Positions 23,947 to 32,116 of a DNA stretch of 64,000 bases are shown piece after piece. Every line of letters begins with the position of its first letter. Position 1 is the first letter of the stretch. The notes beneath the pieces were generated by a model that was not told the origin of the DNA, ran no database searches, and was given only the letters and a program-made list of their open reading frames with translations. Made by a program: the position numbers and the translations under genes. Source of the DNA: a virus; the IMG/VR virus record IMGVR_UViG_3300028920_000022, positions 1 to 64,000 of that record; one strand, given 5' to 3'.

Positions 23947-24145
23947 CTTTGCTGTGACTCACTATTGCTGTTGTTATATTAGCACACCCTAGTAAAATTG
24001 ACAAGCATATCATAGCCCCAATAGCTCGAAATAAAAATTCGTCAGGAGATAAGTATATTGCTAAAGTCTCCGTTGGTACAACGAAAAGTAAAGTAATACC
24101 ATTGATGTGTATAATTTTTAGTTTGTGATCAGTGTTTTTTGACAC
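23939..24145 (-). CDS. Two-helix membrane protein (GTG start)
   Basis: 68 aa. GTG 24145 is preceded by GGAG at 7 nt and overlaps the end of the upstream gene. Two hydrophobic segments (IHINGITLLFVVPTETLAIY; AIGAMICLSILLGCANIT). Confidence 0.6.
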   Translation of the reverse strand: MSKNTDHKLKIIHINGITLLFVVPTETLAIYLSPDEFLFRAIGAMICLSILLGCANITTAIVSHSKDD

Positions 24146-24326
24146 GTTTATACTCCGTAAGATAGTACGACAATGGACCAGCAACCAACATTCCAACGCA
24201 CATTCCTGCAAAGATTTTGCAGTAACCTACTGCGGTAGGCTCAACCCACGACAAAAACAAAATAAAAAGCAACATCAACCCTAATGCCACAAAAATAAAA
24301 TATAGGTTCATTTTGATATCTTTCAT
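24129..24326 (-). CDS. Two-helix membrane protein
   Basis: 65 aa. Helices at about 8-27 and 35-54, basic C-terminus KRVKKH. Small membrane proteins of this type next to each other could act as holin or superinfection factors; nothing specific shows that. Confidence 0.65.
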   Translation of the reverse strand: MKDIKMNLYFIFVALGLMLLFILFLSWVEPTAVGYCKIFAGMCVGMLVAGPLSYYLTEYKRVKKH

Positions 24327-24544
24327 TTTAGCCCCCTTAACATTCCAAGAACACGTTGCCTAGCCGCCAACTCATTTTCCCATCGCCTAACAATAGCCGT
24401 TTCTTTCTGTCTAAAATGAGGGTATAACTCTACCCGCTCGTTAGCAGCTTCTAACATGTTTTGGGCATGTTGAACCTGTTGCTCTAAACGTGTCTGTAGC
24501 TCTTTGACAATAAGAGTTACTTTGTTGTTGATCTTGTCAGTCAT
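24323..24544 (-). CDS. Coiled-coil small protein
   Basis: 73 aa from ATG 24544, which overlaps the last codons of the kinase-phosphatase gene by 8 nt. Almost all helix (ELQTRLEQQVQHAQNMLEA). Confidence 0.65.
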   Translation of the reverse strand: MTDKINNKVTLIVKELQTRLEQQVQHAQNMLEAANERVELYPHFRQKETAIVRRWENELAARQRVLGMLRGLK

Positions 24545-25460
24545 TGAAAAACCTATCCGCATAACAAAACTGAAAACCACACCTGGAAGCAAACGTTTCG
24601 TCCGCCTTCAGATCTCCCACCATTAAACATAACGCTGGGTTTAATTTATATTTGACGATAAAATATACTCCGATACCAGGCATCGGCTTTCTACTCCACG
24701 TTCTAATCGGTGGTACTCCAGAAGGATCGAATTTGTAATCAATATCATGACCCAGTAGTTTATTGGTATATTCAAACAACTCAGTAGCTTTTTCCAACGT
24801 CAGGTCTTTTTTAGCAACTCCGGATTGATTTGATGCCCCACACAAAATGAACCCATTATTTTTGAATTCGGTTAACTTTTCTGCGCGCTCCGGGAGTATT
24901 TTTATTTGACTTTTTTCGGTTGGAAACTTACCATTTCCCCCAACACAATCTCTCAATGTTCCATCGTAATCCAAGATTAGTGCTTTGTTTTTGAATGATG
25001 AATTCCAATTCCTTTTGAATGGCACCTTAACTATTGAATCAAAACCTTCTTCCGTAGTGGGTTTTTGAAATTCCTTACGATATTTGAAAATAACAGCAGG
25101 CGGAAAAATGCCCGGGTCATTAGATTGAGATTCTAATATTTGATTATATTTATTCATGGATCGCAAACAATAATTAACCTGAGAGTCTTCAATTGAGGTT
25201 TGCATCCAATGGCATTCTACATTAGCTTTGTATTTCTTGGCTAGGTCAATAAATGGTTTTCTAGACGTTTGAGTAGCAAATAGGTTGTCCAACACTATAT
25301 TTGAACCGTTTTTGAGTTGCCGTTCCATTTCTGGCAACAGGGAGTTTAATTTGCCGCCGACTGTATCTCTGTTCAAACGAAAATATCCCTCATTCAGAAA
25401 CTGTTCTGTGACGGTAGTTTTTCCTGAGGCGGGAAAACCCAAAACTAATATTACGTTCAC
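24537..25460 (-). CDS. pseT: Polynucleotide kinase / 3'-phosphatase (T4 Pnk type)
   Basis: 307 aa. N-terminal kinase with P-loop GFPASGKTT (8-16) and LNRDT (D32, general base position), C-terminal HAD phosphatase with DYDGT (D164, D166) and MVGDLKADETF near 288. The kinase-then-phosphatase order and length match T4 Pnk, which heals broken tRNA ends before ligation. No RNA ligase is seen in the window. Together with Thg1 and tRNA genes it suggests tRNA repair against host anticodon nucleases. Symbol given by analogy to T4. Confidence 0.88.
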   Translation of the reverse strand: MNVILVLGFPASGKTTVTEQFLNEGYFRLNRDTVGGKLNSLLPEMERQLKNGSNIVLDNLFATQTSRKPFIDLAKKYKANVECHWMQTSIEDSQVNYCLRSMNKYNQILESQSNDPGIFPPAVIFKYRKEFQKPTTEEGFDSIVKVPFKRNWNSSFKNKALILDYDGTLRDCVGGNGKFPTEKSQIKILPERAEKLTEFKNNGFILCGASNQSGVAKKDLTLEKATELFEYTNKLLGHDIDYKFDPSGVPPIRTWSRKPMPGIGVYFIVKYKLNPALCLMVGDLKADETFASRCGFQFCYADRFFND

Positions 25461-25714
25461 TTTTCTCTACACCTTAGCAACTGTCGTTCGTAACCTTCGA
25501 CCCACACCCAACCGTGCGGACATACAGATTGTATATAGTCTGTACAATTCACACCAACACCATAACACTCAAAAACCATAGCTGGTTGCCCATCTGCAGC
25601 CATGGTTTCCTCAACACTATGATGTGGATAACTTGCCCAAACACCAAAGCATATGATGCCTATAAGCGTTATACTGAAAAATGAAAAACACAGTAGTTCC
25701 TGGTAGTCCCTCAT
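25457..25714 (-). CDS. Membrane-anchored Cys protein
   Basis: 85 aa from ATG 25714; a TTG five codons upstream is possible, but GGAG sits 9 nt before this ATG. One helix (LLCFSFFSITLIGIICFGVW), then a short domain with four Cys (FECYGVGVNC...SVCPHG...LLRC). Confidence 0.65.
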   Translation of the reverse strand: MRDYQELLCFSFFSITLIGIICFGVWASYPHHSVEETMAADGQPAMVFECYGVGVNCTDYIQSVCPHGWVWVEGYERQLLRCREK

Positions 25715-25776
25715 ACATCCAATCTCCAATCACCTTCCAGTAACGTTTTCCTTACCCAAATAGTGAGTGCGAATAA

Positions 25777-26442
25777 TTACTCTTGCACCCATGGGGACTG
25801 GTTTGTGTAGGGTTGGTTGCATTGTATACTCCTCTTGAATTGTTCCAACCTATCATAAAACCGCGGCTCCCACAAGTTCAAATAATCTTTTCCTTTTTGA
25901 GATGGATTATTGATTAATTCAAAATATATTTCGCCGCATTTTTGATAATCTAATATTTTTCCGTGCTTTGTAATTTGTGTGCCAAAATCTAAAACCCTCA
26001 TGGCATGAAATAATGATTTCTTTGCCTTCTCCAGACTGCCGGCAGTAAAACGCACCTCAGCTTTTTCAAAGTCTAATCTGGATTTTCTACATATGTTGTT
26101 CGCAAGTACGGTTTTGTTTGGAGTAAAACTAAAAACAGCCGTATTCAGTAGCAACAACTCTTCTGGTAAGAAAATACATTCCATTGCGGAGATAGAATGT
26201 TCCTTTAGTTTTTGAGAAAAAGATTGGGTATCGTACACTATGGCACTGAATTGCCTACCTAAGTATTCTCCCTTCAAATTTAGGCAATCTATTTCTATTG
26301 GTTTAATATATGTATTACCCACAACAATATAATCGTAGTCTGATTTGTGGGAGTTTGTACCATATACACGTGACCCAAACGGATATACATTGAGCACATC
26401 CGCATTATTGAGGTTCAGGGCTTTAATCAAATGACCATACAT
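25777..26442 (-). CDS. Nucleotidyltransferase (Pol beta fold)
   Basis: 221 aa. Motif GSRVYGTNSHKSDYDYIV (G23, S24, metal Asp D35 and D37) defines the minimal nucleotidyltransferase fold. Resembles the predicted nucleotidyltransferases of other large phages. Target (tRNA, protein or antibiotic-like) is unknown; a tRNA 3'-end role would fit the neighbourhood. Confidence 0.8.
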   Translation of the reverse strand: MYGHLIKALNLNNADVLNVYPFGSRVYGTNSHKSDYDYIVVGNTYIKPIEIDCLNLKGEYLGRQFSAIVYDTQSFSQKLKEHSISAMECIFLPEELLLLNTAVFSFTPNKTVLANNICRKSRLDFEKAEVRFTAGSLEKAKKSLFHAMRVLDFGTQITKHGKILDYQKCGEIYFELINNPSQKGKDYLNLWEPRFYDRLEQFKRSIQCNQPYTNQSPWVQE

Positions 26443-26720
26443 TAATTTGTTTTTTGTCTTTGTCTAAGAGCGGAACGAAAAACGAAATCGTATACATCCA
26501 TATACTCTCGTGTTCCGCCGGAAACTACTCCTTCTATTTCAAAATCTCCCTCACCACTCTGCGCCCCAACTGTCACTGCGCATATCGCCAAACATTTCAT
26601 CATTTTTAAGGCGTCCTCTTCCTTTTCTAGATCTATAGAGAGTTTTTTCGCCGTACGTTTCAAACTTTTTAGCATTTCGTTTACGAGGTTTTCTTCCCAA
26701 ATCTGTTCTTGTTCTTTCAC
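26442..26720 (-). CDS. Helical acidic protein (GTG start)
   Basis: 92 aa, GTG 26720 in TTAGTGAAAG. Helical, with EEDALKMMKCLAICAVTV and a basic end. Overlaps the frame of the gene at 26551 by 170 nt; the third frame has TAG exactly overlapping this GTG, suggesting the upstream gene should stop there. Confidence 0.65.
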   Translation of the reverse strand: MKEQEQIWEENLVNEMLKSLKRTAKKLSIDLEKEEDALKMMKCLAICAVTVGAQSGEGDFEIEGVVSGGTREYMDVYDFVFRSALRQRQKTN

Positions 26721-26916
26721 TAATAGAAACCTTTCTTTTTCTAATTTCCTTTTTAGCCATTTGCTCGCATATTAAACAAGCACGACATTCGTACTGTATT
26801 TCTTGTTTGTTTTTGTAAATCGTATGTTTGAATCGTATTACTGGGTGCCCGGCATGATCCGTGTCCCATTCTTCCGTTAAATTGTGTTCTTTGCAATCTG
26901 TTCCGGATATTTTCAT
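26551..26916 (-). CDS. Small Cys protein, probably with a frameshifted C-terminus
   Basis: 121 aa as read. The first about 60 residues look genuine (MKISGTDCKEHNL, YECRACLICEQMAKK with three Cys). The rest is a Arg/Lys-rich run translated across the next gene. A one-base change in the A-rich tract near 26735 would bring it to a TAG overlapping the next GTG, the junction style seen elsewhere. Confidence 0.5.
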   Translation of the reverse strand: MKISGTDCKEHNLTEEWDTDHAGHPVIRFKHTIYKNKQEIQYECRACLICEQMAKKEIRKRKVSISERTRTDLGRKPRKRNAKKFETYGEKTLYRSRKGRGRLKNDEMFGDMRSDSWGAEW

Positions 26917-27500
26917 TTGGAAAGCACCACCACCATGTGACCATTAACCCAATCAAACGAAAATTTTCTTGCCCCGCATTCTTTACACATATCAATCATA
27001 TTTTGTTTACTAAAATAATGTAAATGATGGGGATTATTATCTGGTTTGGATGGTACCGAAATTATTGAATATTTTGTGGAAACCCTAACAATTTCTTGCA
27101 AAGCCTTTGTGGGGTTTTCTAGGTGCTCTATGACTTCCAGAGCAGTAACGACATCAAAAGAATCGTTGTGAAAAGGTATTGCGGAAATACTACCAAGAAC
27201 GAGAGAAATGTTAACCCCTCCGTTTTGTAGCTTGGATAAGATTTCAATTTTGCTAGGGTCGTTGTCCAAAACAGTGACTGATGTTTCTGGAAATTCCTCT
27301 AACAAAGGGTACAGGAAGCCACCGCGACCATAACCTATATCTAAGATAGAAGCCGGACACAAGCCTTTAATGATGCCGAGGCACTTTTTTACCCTGGGAA
27401 GTATATTTTTCCTTTTGAAGTCTAATAATATTTCTTTTCCGCCACCTTGTATAAAACAATTGGCAAAGCGCATATAATGTGTTTTGTCATTCAATGACAT
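26913..27500 (-). CDS. SAM-dependent methyltransferase
   Basis: 195 aa from ATG 27500. Class I Rossmann motifs: ILDIGYGRGGFLYPLLEEF (SAM loop), TVLDNDPSKI, and DVVTALEVIEHLENP, the Methyltransf_11 pattern. Substrate unknown. Its start overlaps the tail of the HCCC gene upstream, in a different frame from the usual coupled ATG. Confidence 0.8.
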   Translation of the reverse strand: MSLNDKTHYMRFANCFIQGGGKEILLDFKRKNILPRVKKCLGIIKGLCPASILDIGYGRGGFLYPLLEEFPETSVTVLDNDPSKIEILSKLQNGGVNISLVLGSISAIPFHNDSFDVVTALEVIEHLENPTKALQEIVRVSTKYSIISVPSKPDNNPHHLHYFSKQNMIDMCKECGARKFSFDWVNGHMVVVLSK

Positions 27501-27840
27501 CACGAATGATACAATTTCTACAGGAATACTCTTCAATATTGTCGCTGGCTTTTCCAAGCCAGCGAAATGGAGAGCCCTGATACCAGTGCCAAATATTTCC
27601 GGTACATGTTACAGAGAATTTATTTTTACAGTTTGGACAAACAAAAACAATATCAGTAAAACCAAATTTAATTCTTTTCCAGAAAGGGATTTTGTGACCA
27701 ACACGAAGTATTTCTTTTATGGCAAAATCTTTATTCTTAAAAATTTCTTTGTAGTGTAGAGCGTTCAAATCTCCTATGTCGTATGCCCAGCACAACATCT
27801 GTGCCGTTTGTTTTTTAGTTTTTATTTCTTGTGGGGTCAT
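27487..27840 (-). CDS. HCCC-tail protein, long N-terminus
   Basis: 117 aa. 48 residues precede H49 (VGHKI); C68/C71 in FVCPNC, C107 in YSCRN, tail IIRDVIE. Helical N-extension (EIKTKKQTAQMLCWAYD). Confidence 0.75.
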   Translation of the reverse strand: MTPQEIKTKKQTAQMLCWAYDIGDLNALHYKEIFKNKDFAIKEILRVGHKIPFWKRIKFGFTDIVFVCPNCKNKFSVTCTGNIWHWYQGSPFRWLGKASDNIEEYSCRNCIIRDVIE

Positions 27841-28145
27841 TTGATAATATCCTTAATAATCAAATCATCACAACGAGCAGGTTCTGGTGTTTTATGTTCC
27901 ATTGGTCCGCGAACTGGTTTGCATATATAGTCTTGGAAAAATGCGCCAACTCCGTCTAAATATTCGCTAAACAAATATATGTCATTACTATTGTCAACGG
28001 CAAATATATTTTCACACCTTTTGCATTTATAGAAAACATATTCGATGCAACAATCTTTTACATCCGAAGACATTTCAGTACGTACCACATTATGTCCGAG
28101 ATCTTCCATTTCACGGGCAACAAACATGTCCATAAAGGAATTCAT
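27837..28145 (-). CDS. HCCC-tail protein
   Basis: 102 aa. H18 (LGHNV), C41/C44 in YKCKRC, C92 in ARCDD, tail IIKDIIK. Extra Cys pair C32-C33. Confidence 0.75.
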   Translation of the reverse strand: MNSFMDMFVAREMEDLGHNVVRTEMSSDVKDCCIEYVFYKCKRCENIFAVDNSNDIYLFSEYLDGVGAFFQDYICKPVRGPMEHKTPEPARCDDLIIKDIIK

Positions 28146-28618
28146 GTGATTATTTCCGCGATATCGTTCATTTTTTCAAGATCGCTGTACTTCATTATCG
28201 AATTAGCGAATTCATTCAACAAATTAAGATCAGCTTGTTGTTCTTCCTGATTACTTTCAAAAATTGGCATAAACAACATTTCATTTTTGTGTGGAAATAA
28301 ACGAACTGTAAAATCTAAATTCAAAGATTTATATTTTTTGTAATTATCAGAAAAGTAATAATAATCTCTTCCGCACAACTCAAAATACTTTTGTTGATTG
28401 TCAACTCGATCTTTGATTATGATCACGTATCGTTTATAAGGTTGCTGTTTGTTACAATAACCACATTTTCTATCGCAACCTATCACGACGGTATGATTCC
28501 AGTTAAGTTCGTGCACATAATATCTATATGGGGTAGAAATTATTCTAAATGTTGATCCATATACTGGCACAAATATAGGCAACGGTGGTTTTGTTTTCAA
28601 CGTAGTGGGGACAATCAT
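28142..28618 (-). CDS. Unrecognised protein with Cys cluster
   Basis: 158 aa. CDRKCGYCNKQQPY gives C-x3-C-x2-C, spaced like a radical SAM cluster but placed in a protein too short and without other radical SAM motifs, so a zinc site is likelier. Ends IAEIIT, tail-like. Confidence 0.65.
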   Translation of the reverse strand: MIVPTTLKTKPPLPIFVPVYGSTFRIISTPYRYYVHELNWNHTVVIGCDRKCGYCNKQQPYKRYVIIIKDRVDNQQKYFELCGRDYYYFSDNYKKYKSLNLDFTVRLFPHKNEMLFMPIFESNQEEQQADLNLLNEFANSIMKYSDLEKMNDIAEIIT

Positions 28619-28875
28619 TCGATTATTTCCCGAATAGTTTCTTCGTTTTGGGTAGAAACAATTATTTTAGCATTACGTATGCCCAACTGCCAATCTCTGC
28701 GTACTACAGTTCCGCATCGTATACAAACAAACTTGTCAATAGTATCACCTTCGTTGCATTCAAATTGCCCGTAATATTCCCACACATGACTGCAACCGTT
28801 GTTTAGTTTTTGTTTATCAATATCTGAAAGAGAATTAATACTGTATTGTAGAATGTTCTCGAAAACCAATTTCAT
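28615..28875 (-). CDS. HCCC-tail protein lacking the late Cys
   Basis: 86 aa. H30 (CSHVWEYYG), C51/C54 in FVCIRCG, tail EETIREIIE but no Cys before it; C28 or C40 might substitute. Confidence 0.7.
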   Translation of the reverse strand: MKLVFENILQYSINSLSDIDKQKLNNGCSHVWEYYGQFECNEGDTIDKFVCIRCGTVVRRDWQLGIRNAKIIVSTQNEETIREIIE

Positions 28876-29339
28876 TCAATTATGTCCTTGATATCAAGCT
28901 CTTCTTTGGTTAGATAGGTGTGTTGTTGCCAATAATGAACAAATCTGACGGCATCCATTATATTAACAACATTATCGAGTACATTATCAAATGTTTGAAT
29001 AAGAGGAGCTTTGTCACCGAGATTAATCCATTCGTTCCACTGGTCTAGTACCCAAAAACTGGCTTTAGCCAACTTAATTCTTTTTCGGTCACGGGCACGA
29101 TACCAATCTTTTGATAATATTTCCTCTAAACACATGTCAATTTTTTCGCACGACATTTTGTTCCTATCAGTAGTAATAGGACTACGCCCATATCCTACGA
29201 TAATTGTCTGGCTTTGGTTATTATCGCCTATTATTTCTTTACTTTTCCACACACCACACTTATTACATCGAAACAGAATCTGTGTCACATTAGGTGCAAT
29301 GTCGTGCACAACAATTTGTCGAAATGCGTGTTTAGACAT
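28872..29339 (-). CDS. Knuckle protein with helical extension and array tail
   Basis: 155 aa. Early knuckle FRCNKCGVWKSKE (C24/C27), then a long helical domain (SFWVLDQWNEWINLGDKAP), tail ELDIKDIIE without the late Cys. The order knuckle-then-domain is the reverse of 12086 and 18499. Start overlaps the NadD-like gene by 8 nt. Confidence 0.7.
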   Translation of the reverse strand: MSKHAFRQIVVHDIAPNVTQILFRCNKCGVWKSKEIIGDNNQSQTIIVGYGRSPITTDRNKMSCEKIDMCLEEILSKDWYRARDRKRIKLAKASFWVLDQWNEWINLGDKAPLIQTFDNVLDNVVNIMDAVRFVHYWQQHTYLTKEELDIKDIIE

Positions 29340-29826
29340 ACAAATTATTTTCCTTAATATATTTTAGAACAGCTGGAAGCAGGTAGTGTTTGTGATTTTC
29401 AAAATCTTTTCTAATCCGGGTTGATGATATGGAGCTACGTTTTACAGGAAAAAGAGTTACCTCTTTTATAAGATCGGGGTATTTGTGCCAATTAGGAAGA
29501 TCGTGTACTACATCTTCCCCAACCAGTAGATGAATATCATCCATGATGCCCTGTTGACGCAGATACATTACCACATCATAGGAATACACTTTTTGTTTTG
29601 TTTTCTCCGTTAATATTTTCTCTATATCAGAAACCTCTATATTATCGAACGCCAATTTACACATTGCCATTCGGTGTTCAAAAGAAACTAGGCTTTTGCC
29701 ATACGGGTGTTGGTATACAGGGAACACTATAGCACGAGAGAACCCTCTTGCCGCTTGAAAAAGAGCTTCCGTATGTCCTACATGAGGAGGGTTGAAACTA
29801 CCACCAAATATCAATAACTTATTCAC
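29332..29826 (-). CDS. NadD-like nicotinate/nicotinamide mononucleotide adenylyltransferase
   Basis: 164 aa. GGSFNPPHVGH (H15, H18) is the nucleotidyltransferase H/TxGH motif in the exact NadD form and SSISSTRIRKDF is the C-terminal ISSTxIR motif. These enzymes make NAD from the mononucleotide. Shorter than typical NadD (about 190-210 aa). NAD supply or repair during infection is inferred; no other NAD gene is seen here. Confidence 0.85.
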   Translation of the reverse strand: MNKLLIFGGSFNPPHVGHTEALFQAARGFSRAIVFPVYQHPYGKSLVSFEHRMAMCKLAFDNIEVSDIEKILTEKTKQKVYSYDVVMYLRQQGIMDDIHLLVGEDVVHDLPNWHKYPDLIKEVTLFPVKRSSISSTRIRKDFENHKHYLLPAVLKYIKENNLYV

Positions 29827-30203
29827 TCTATTATCGACTTGATGTAGCCTTCTTTATGGCTCATGGTACACGGAAACTTAATTGATGGGTTGTACATTCT
29901 TGTTTCGTAATTTTTTATACTGCCAGCAGAACATGCCCAATCTATCAACTCTTTTTTGTTCCAAGAATGTCTCCCACTTTTAGTTAATTTGGTTATACGA
30001 TAGCGTCTAACAACGTCACCATATCTAATGCCACATTTAACGCAGCAATAGCCAACTTTCGTGTGTTCAAACATATGTGAGTAGTTTTGTTTCCATGTTT
30101 TATCTGTCATGATACAGGGTTTGGTTTTTGCGTACCACCGCGCCATACCACATTTTACACAAAAAGTCCATTGTTTTCCGTAGTGTTTCCATTTATGTTT
30201 CAT
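29823..30203 (-). CDS. Double-knuckle HCCC-tail protein
   Basis: 126 aa. Two knuckles, FCVKCGMARWY (C15/C18) and CCVKCGIRYG in the middle, each preceded by a His/Trp-rich strand (MKHKWKHYGKQW), and PCTMSHKEGYIKSIIE at the end. Paralogue of the next gene; the last 17 residues are nearly identical. Confidence 0.8.
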   Translation of the reverse strand: MKHKWKHYGKQWTFCVKCGMARWYAKTKPCIMTDKTWKQNYSHMFEHTKVGYCCVKCGIRYGDVVRRYRITKLTKSGRHSWNKKELIDWACSAGSIKNYETRMYNPSIKFPCTMSHKEGYIKSIIE

Positions 30204-30577
30204 TCGATCACCGATTTGATGTAGCCCTCTTTATGGCTCATGGTACAAGGAATTTTGATTGACGGGGTATGTCTTTTTGGGTACGCACAGCAAGCGATCC
30301 AAGGTGAGCAAGGTTCGTGTTCTCTTTTAATATTATTGAATTTGTAATGCAATACTATATAATGTTTTATTATTTCTGATCGAAGCAGTCCACATTTTAC
30401 ACACCGATGTTTTCCGTTTTGTTTTTCGAACATATGCGGAAAGTTTTGTTTCCATACTGCATCACTCATCGTACAGGGGCGTTTGTTGAATCGATCTTGC
30501 ATTAGACATTTGTAGAAGCCACATTTGACACAAAAAGATGAATCCTTTCCGTACCATTTCCATTTGTGTCGATTCAT
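30200..30577 (-). CDS. Double-knuckle HCCC-tail protein
   Basis: 125 aa. MNRHKWKWYGKDSSFCVKCG (C16/C19), second knuckle RCVKCGLLRS, end PCTMSHKEGYIKSVIE. Internal similarity of the two halves suggests duplication of the knuckle within one gene. Confidence 0.8.
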   Translation of the reverse strand: MNRHKWKWYGKDSSFCVKCGFYKCLMQDRFNKRPCTMSDAVWKQNFPHMFEKQNGKHRCVKCGLLRSEIIKHYIVLHYKFNNIKREHEPCSPWIACCAYPKRHTPSIKIPCTMSHKEGYIKSVIE

Positions 30578-30798
30578 TTAATTACCTCAGCAATGCATAT
30601 TTCTCTGCATGGCATTTGACTGGTGTAAAAAGCTTTTTTAGTATTATCCCAATATCTAACCGCGGTTCCCACACCATACATCAATGTGCCACAACTTTTG
30701 CACAAATATGCCTGGTGTTCTTCGTTATATACCAAACGATAATGACCCAACTTTCTAAACAAATGTTTTTGCTGTCTCTGTGGTGGAACAGTTTTCAT
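30574..30798 (-). CDS. HCCC-tail protein
   Basis: 74 aa. H19 (LGHYR), C33/C36 in YLCKSCG, C64 in MPCRE, tail CIAEVIK. Confidence 0.78.
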   Translation of the reverse strand: MKTVPPQRQQKHLFRKLGHYRLVYNEEHQAYLCKSCGTLMYGVGTAVRYWDNTKKAFYTSQMPCREICIAEVIK

Positions 30799-31115
30799 TC
30801 TATTATATCTTTTACTAAATAATCGCGACAAGATATTTCGTTTCCTATCCAACGTATGTATCTATGTTTAGAAGTGGACCATACATACAGATCACTATCT
30901 TTTACAAACACTCCGTTTTTTCGATATTCTGTTATTTTGAATAACGCATAACACTTTATACATTTCCAGCATGTTGAAATCTCTGTATACGCATTACCAC
31001 ATACAAAGGCAGTGTCCATAAGCTGGTATGTATATTCGTATTCTACTTCGTGCCCCTCGCACCGAAATAGTGTTGTAAGAGCCTCTACGCTCGGAACCAC
31101 CAAATCGTTGCTCAT
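30795..31115 (-). CDS. HCCC-tail protein with extra Cys
   Basis: 106 aa. H22 (EGHEV), C49/C52/C55 in CWKCIKC, C96 in ISCRD, tail LVKDIIE. Confidence 0.78.
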   Translation of the reverse strand: MSNDLVVPSVEALTTLFRCEGHEVEYEYTYQLMDTAFVCGNAYTEISTCWKCIKCYALFKITEYRKNGVFVKDSDLYVWSTSKHRYIRWIGNEISCRDYLVKDIIE

Positions 31116-31324
31116 GTAATTATTTCTAAACCAGCCAAAGCGCTACATGAAATATAAGATATACGTGCAGCAATTCCTACATTGTCGATATGAGCGGCAC
31201 ATAATTCCCCAGAAGAATTGTTCCAGAAAATAAATCCACAATCGTAGCAATGGTATACATTGTCTACTACTTTGACAAAATCTTTGTGATGATTAACACA
31301 TAGATATTTGGGCAAGTCTGTCAT
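31112..31324 (-). CDS. HCCC-tail protein, divergent tail
   Basis: 70 aa. H12/H13, C26/C29 in YHCYDCG, C60 in ISCSA, end LAGLEIIT, one of the least conserved tails. Confidence 0.72.
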   Translation of the reverse strand: MTDLPKYLCVNHHKDFVKVVDNVYHCYDCGFIFWNNSSGELCAAHIDNVGIAARISYISCSALAGLEIIT

Positions 31325-31584
31325 TTTATTATATCCATAATAATCTGGTTCTTACATGTGGTGACGCTAAAATTCCAACTATCTAGATCAAAATTTTTGT
31401 TTGAAGTCACCCATACGCACCCATGGTGTCCAACTGCAAAATACGACAAACACCCCGGACACCAGTATGTGCTGTATGCAAAACTACATTTCTTCACAGA
31501 CGGCTGTATGGCGTGTCCAAGAGATTTGAGATATCGTATCCCTTGTTTTCTGATCGCATAACGTCTGTCTTTAAAGGAAACCAT
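31321..31584 (-). CDS. HCCC-tail protein
   Basis: 87 aa. H24 (LGHAI), C42/C45 in YWCPGC, C77 in TTCKN, tail IIMDIIK. ATG directly abuts the upstream TAA. Confidence 0.78.
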   Translation of the reverse strand: MVSFKDRRYAIRKQGIRYLKSLGHAIQPSVKKCSFAYSTYWCPGCLSYFAVGHHGCVWVTSNKNFDLDSWNFSVTTCKNQIIMDIIK

Positions 31585-31842
31585 TTATTCGATAATATTT
31601 TTGATTATCAACTCTTTGCAAGGAATTTTGGCATTTTCTGTTTGCACATTTCTCCTATGCGAAGGACTATAATATGATCTGGAATAATTTTCTAATTCAA
31701 TTTCGTTGTTCCAATTAATCGTGAAAAAATAATCGCATTTTACACAATGGAATTGTCTTTCGGCAACATATTCTACATCATGTCCCAACTTTTTAAGTTG
31801 GCGCAAAGGTGCGTCTCTGCCGGTAGAAAAGAAGCTTGTCAT
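31585..31842 (-). CDS. HCCC-tail protein
   Basis: 85 aa. H21 in RQLKKLGHD, C33/C36 in FHCVKC, C75 in IPCKE, tail IIKNIIE. N-terminal half closely matches the next upstream gene. Confidence 0.78.
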   Translation of the reverse strand: MTSFFSTGRDAPLRQLKKLGHDVEYVAERQFHCVKCDYFFTINWNNEIELENYSRSYYSPSHRRNVQTENAKIPCKELIIKNIIE

Positions 31843-32078
31843 TCGATAATGTCCATTACAATCATTTCGCTACATTTCATTCCGGCAAACTTGCTAGTTG
31901 CTACACTAGATTGCCCGTCCGATATAGTAAAATATACATCGTTGTTTGGTACAATTACAGCCTGAAAACGATTTACCACAAACTGAAATCCACAGTTACG
32001 ACATCGCATGGTAGGGTCAATGTCGTGTCCTAGGTTTTTTAATTGACGTAGCACTAGGTTTTCAAAATATTTTTGCAT
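31839..32078 (-). CDS. HCCC-tail protein
   Basis: 79 aa from ATG 32078: H18 in RQLKNLGHD, C26/C29, C69 in MKCSE, tail IVMDIIE. A GTG at 32117, overlapping the upstream TAG, would add 13 residues; the ATG gives an N-terminus collinear with the neighbour at 31585. Confidence 0.72.
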   Translation of the reverse strand: MQKYFENLVLRQLKNLGHDIDPTMRCRNCGFQFVVNRFQAVIVPNNDVYFTISDGQSSVATSKFAGMKCSEMIVMDIIE

Positions 32079-32116
32079 AACGTAGCTTATAACACAGTTG
32101 CGCAATAATTGCAACA

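Noticed and set aside
26753-26995. 80-aa minus-strand ORF
   Set aside because: Out-of-frame shadow of the methyltransferase end and the gene at 26551.
28142-28618. C-x3-C-x2-C read as a radical SAM cluster
   Set aside because: Protein is only 158 aa and lacks GGEP and other SAM motifs.
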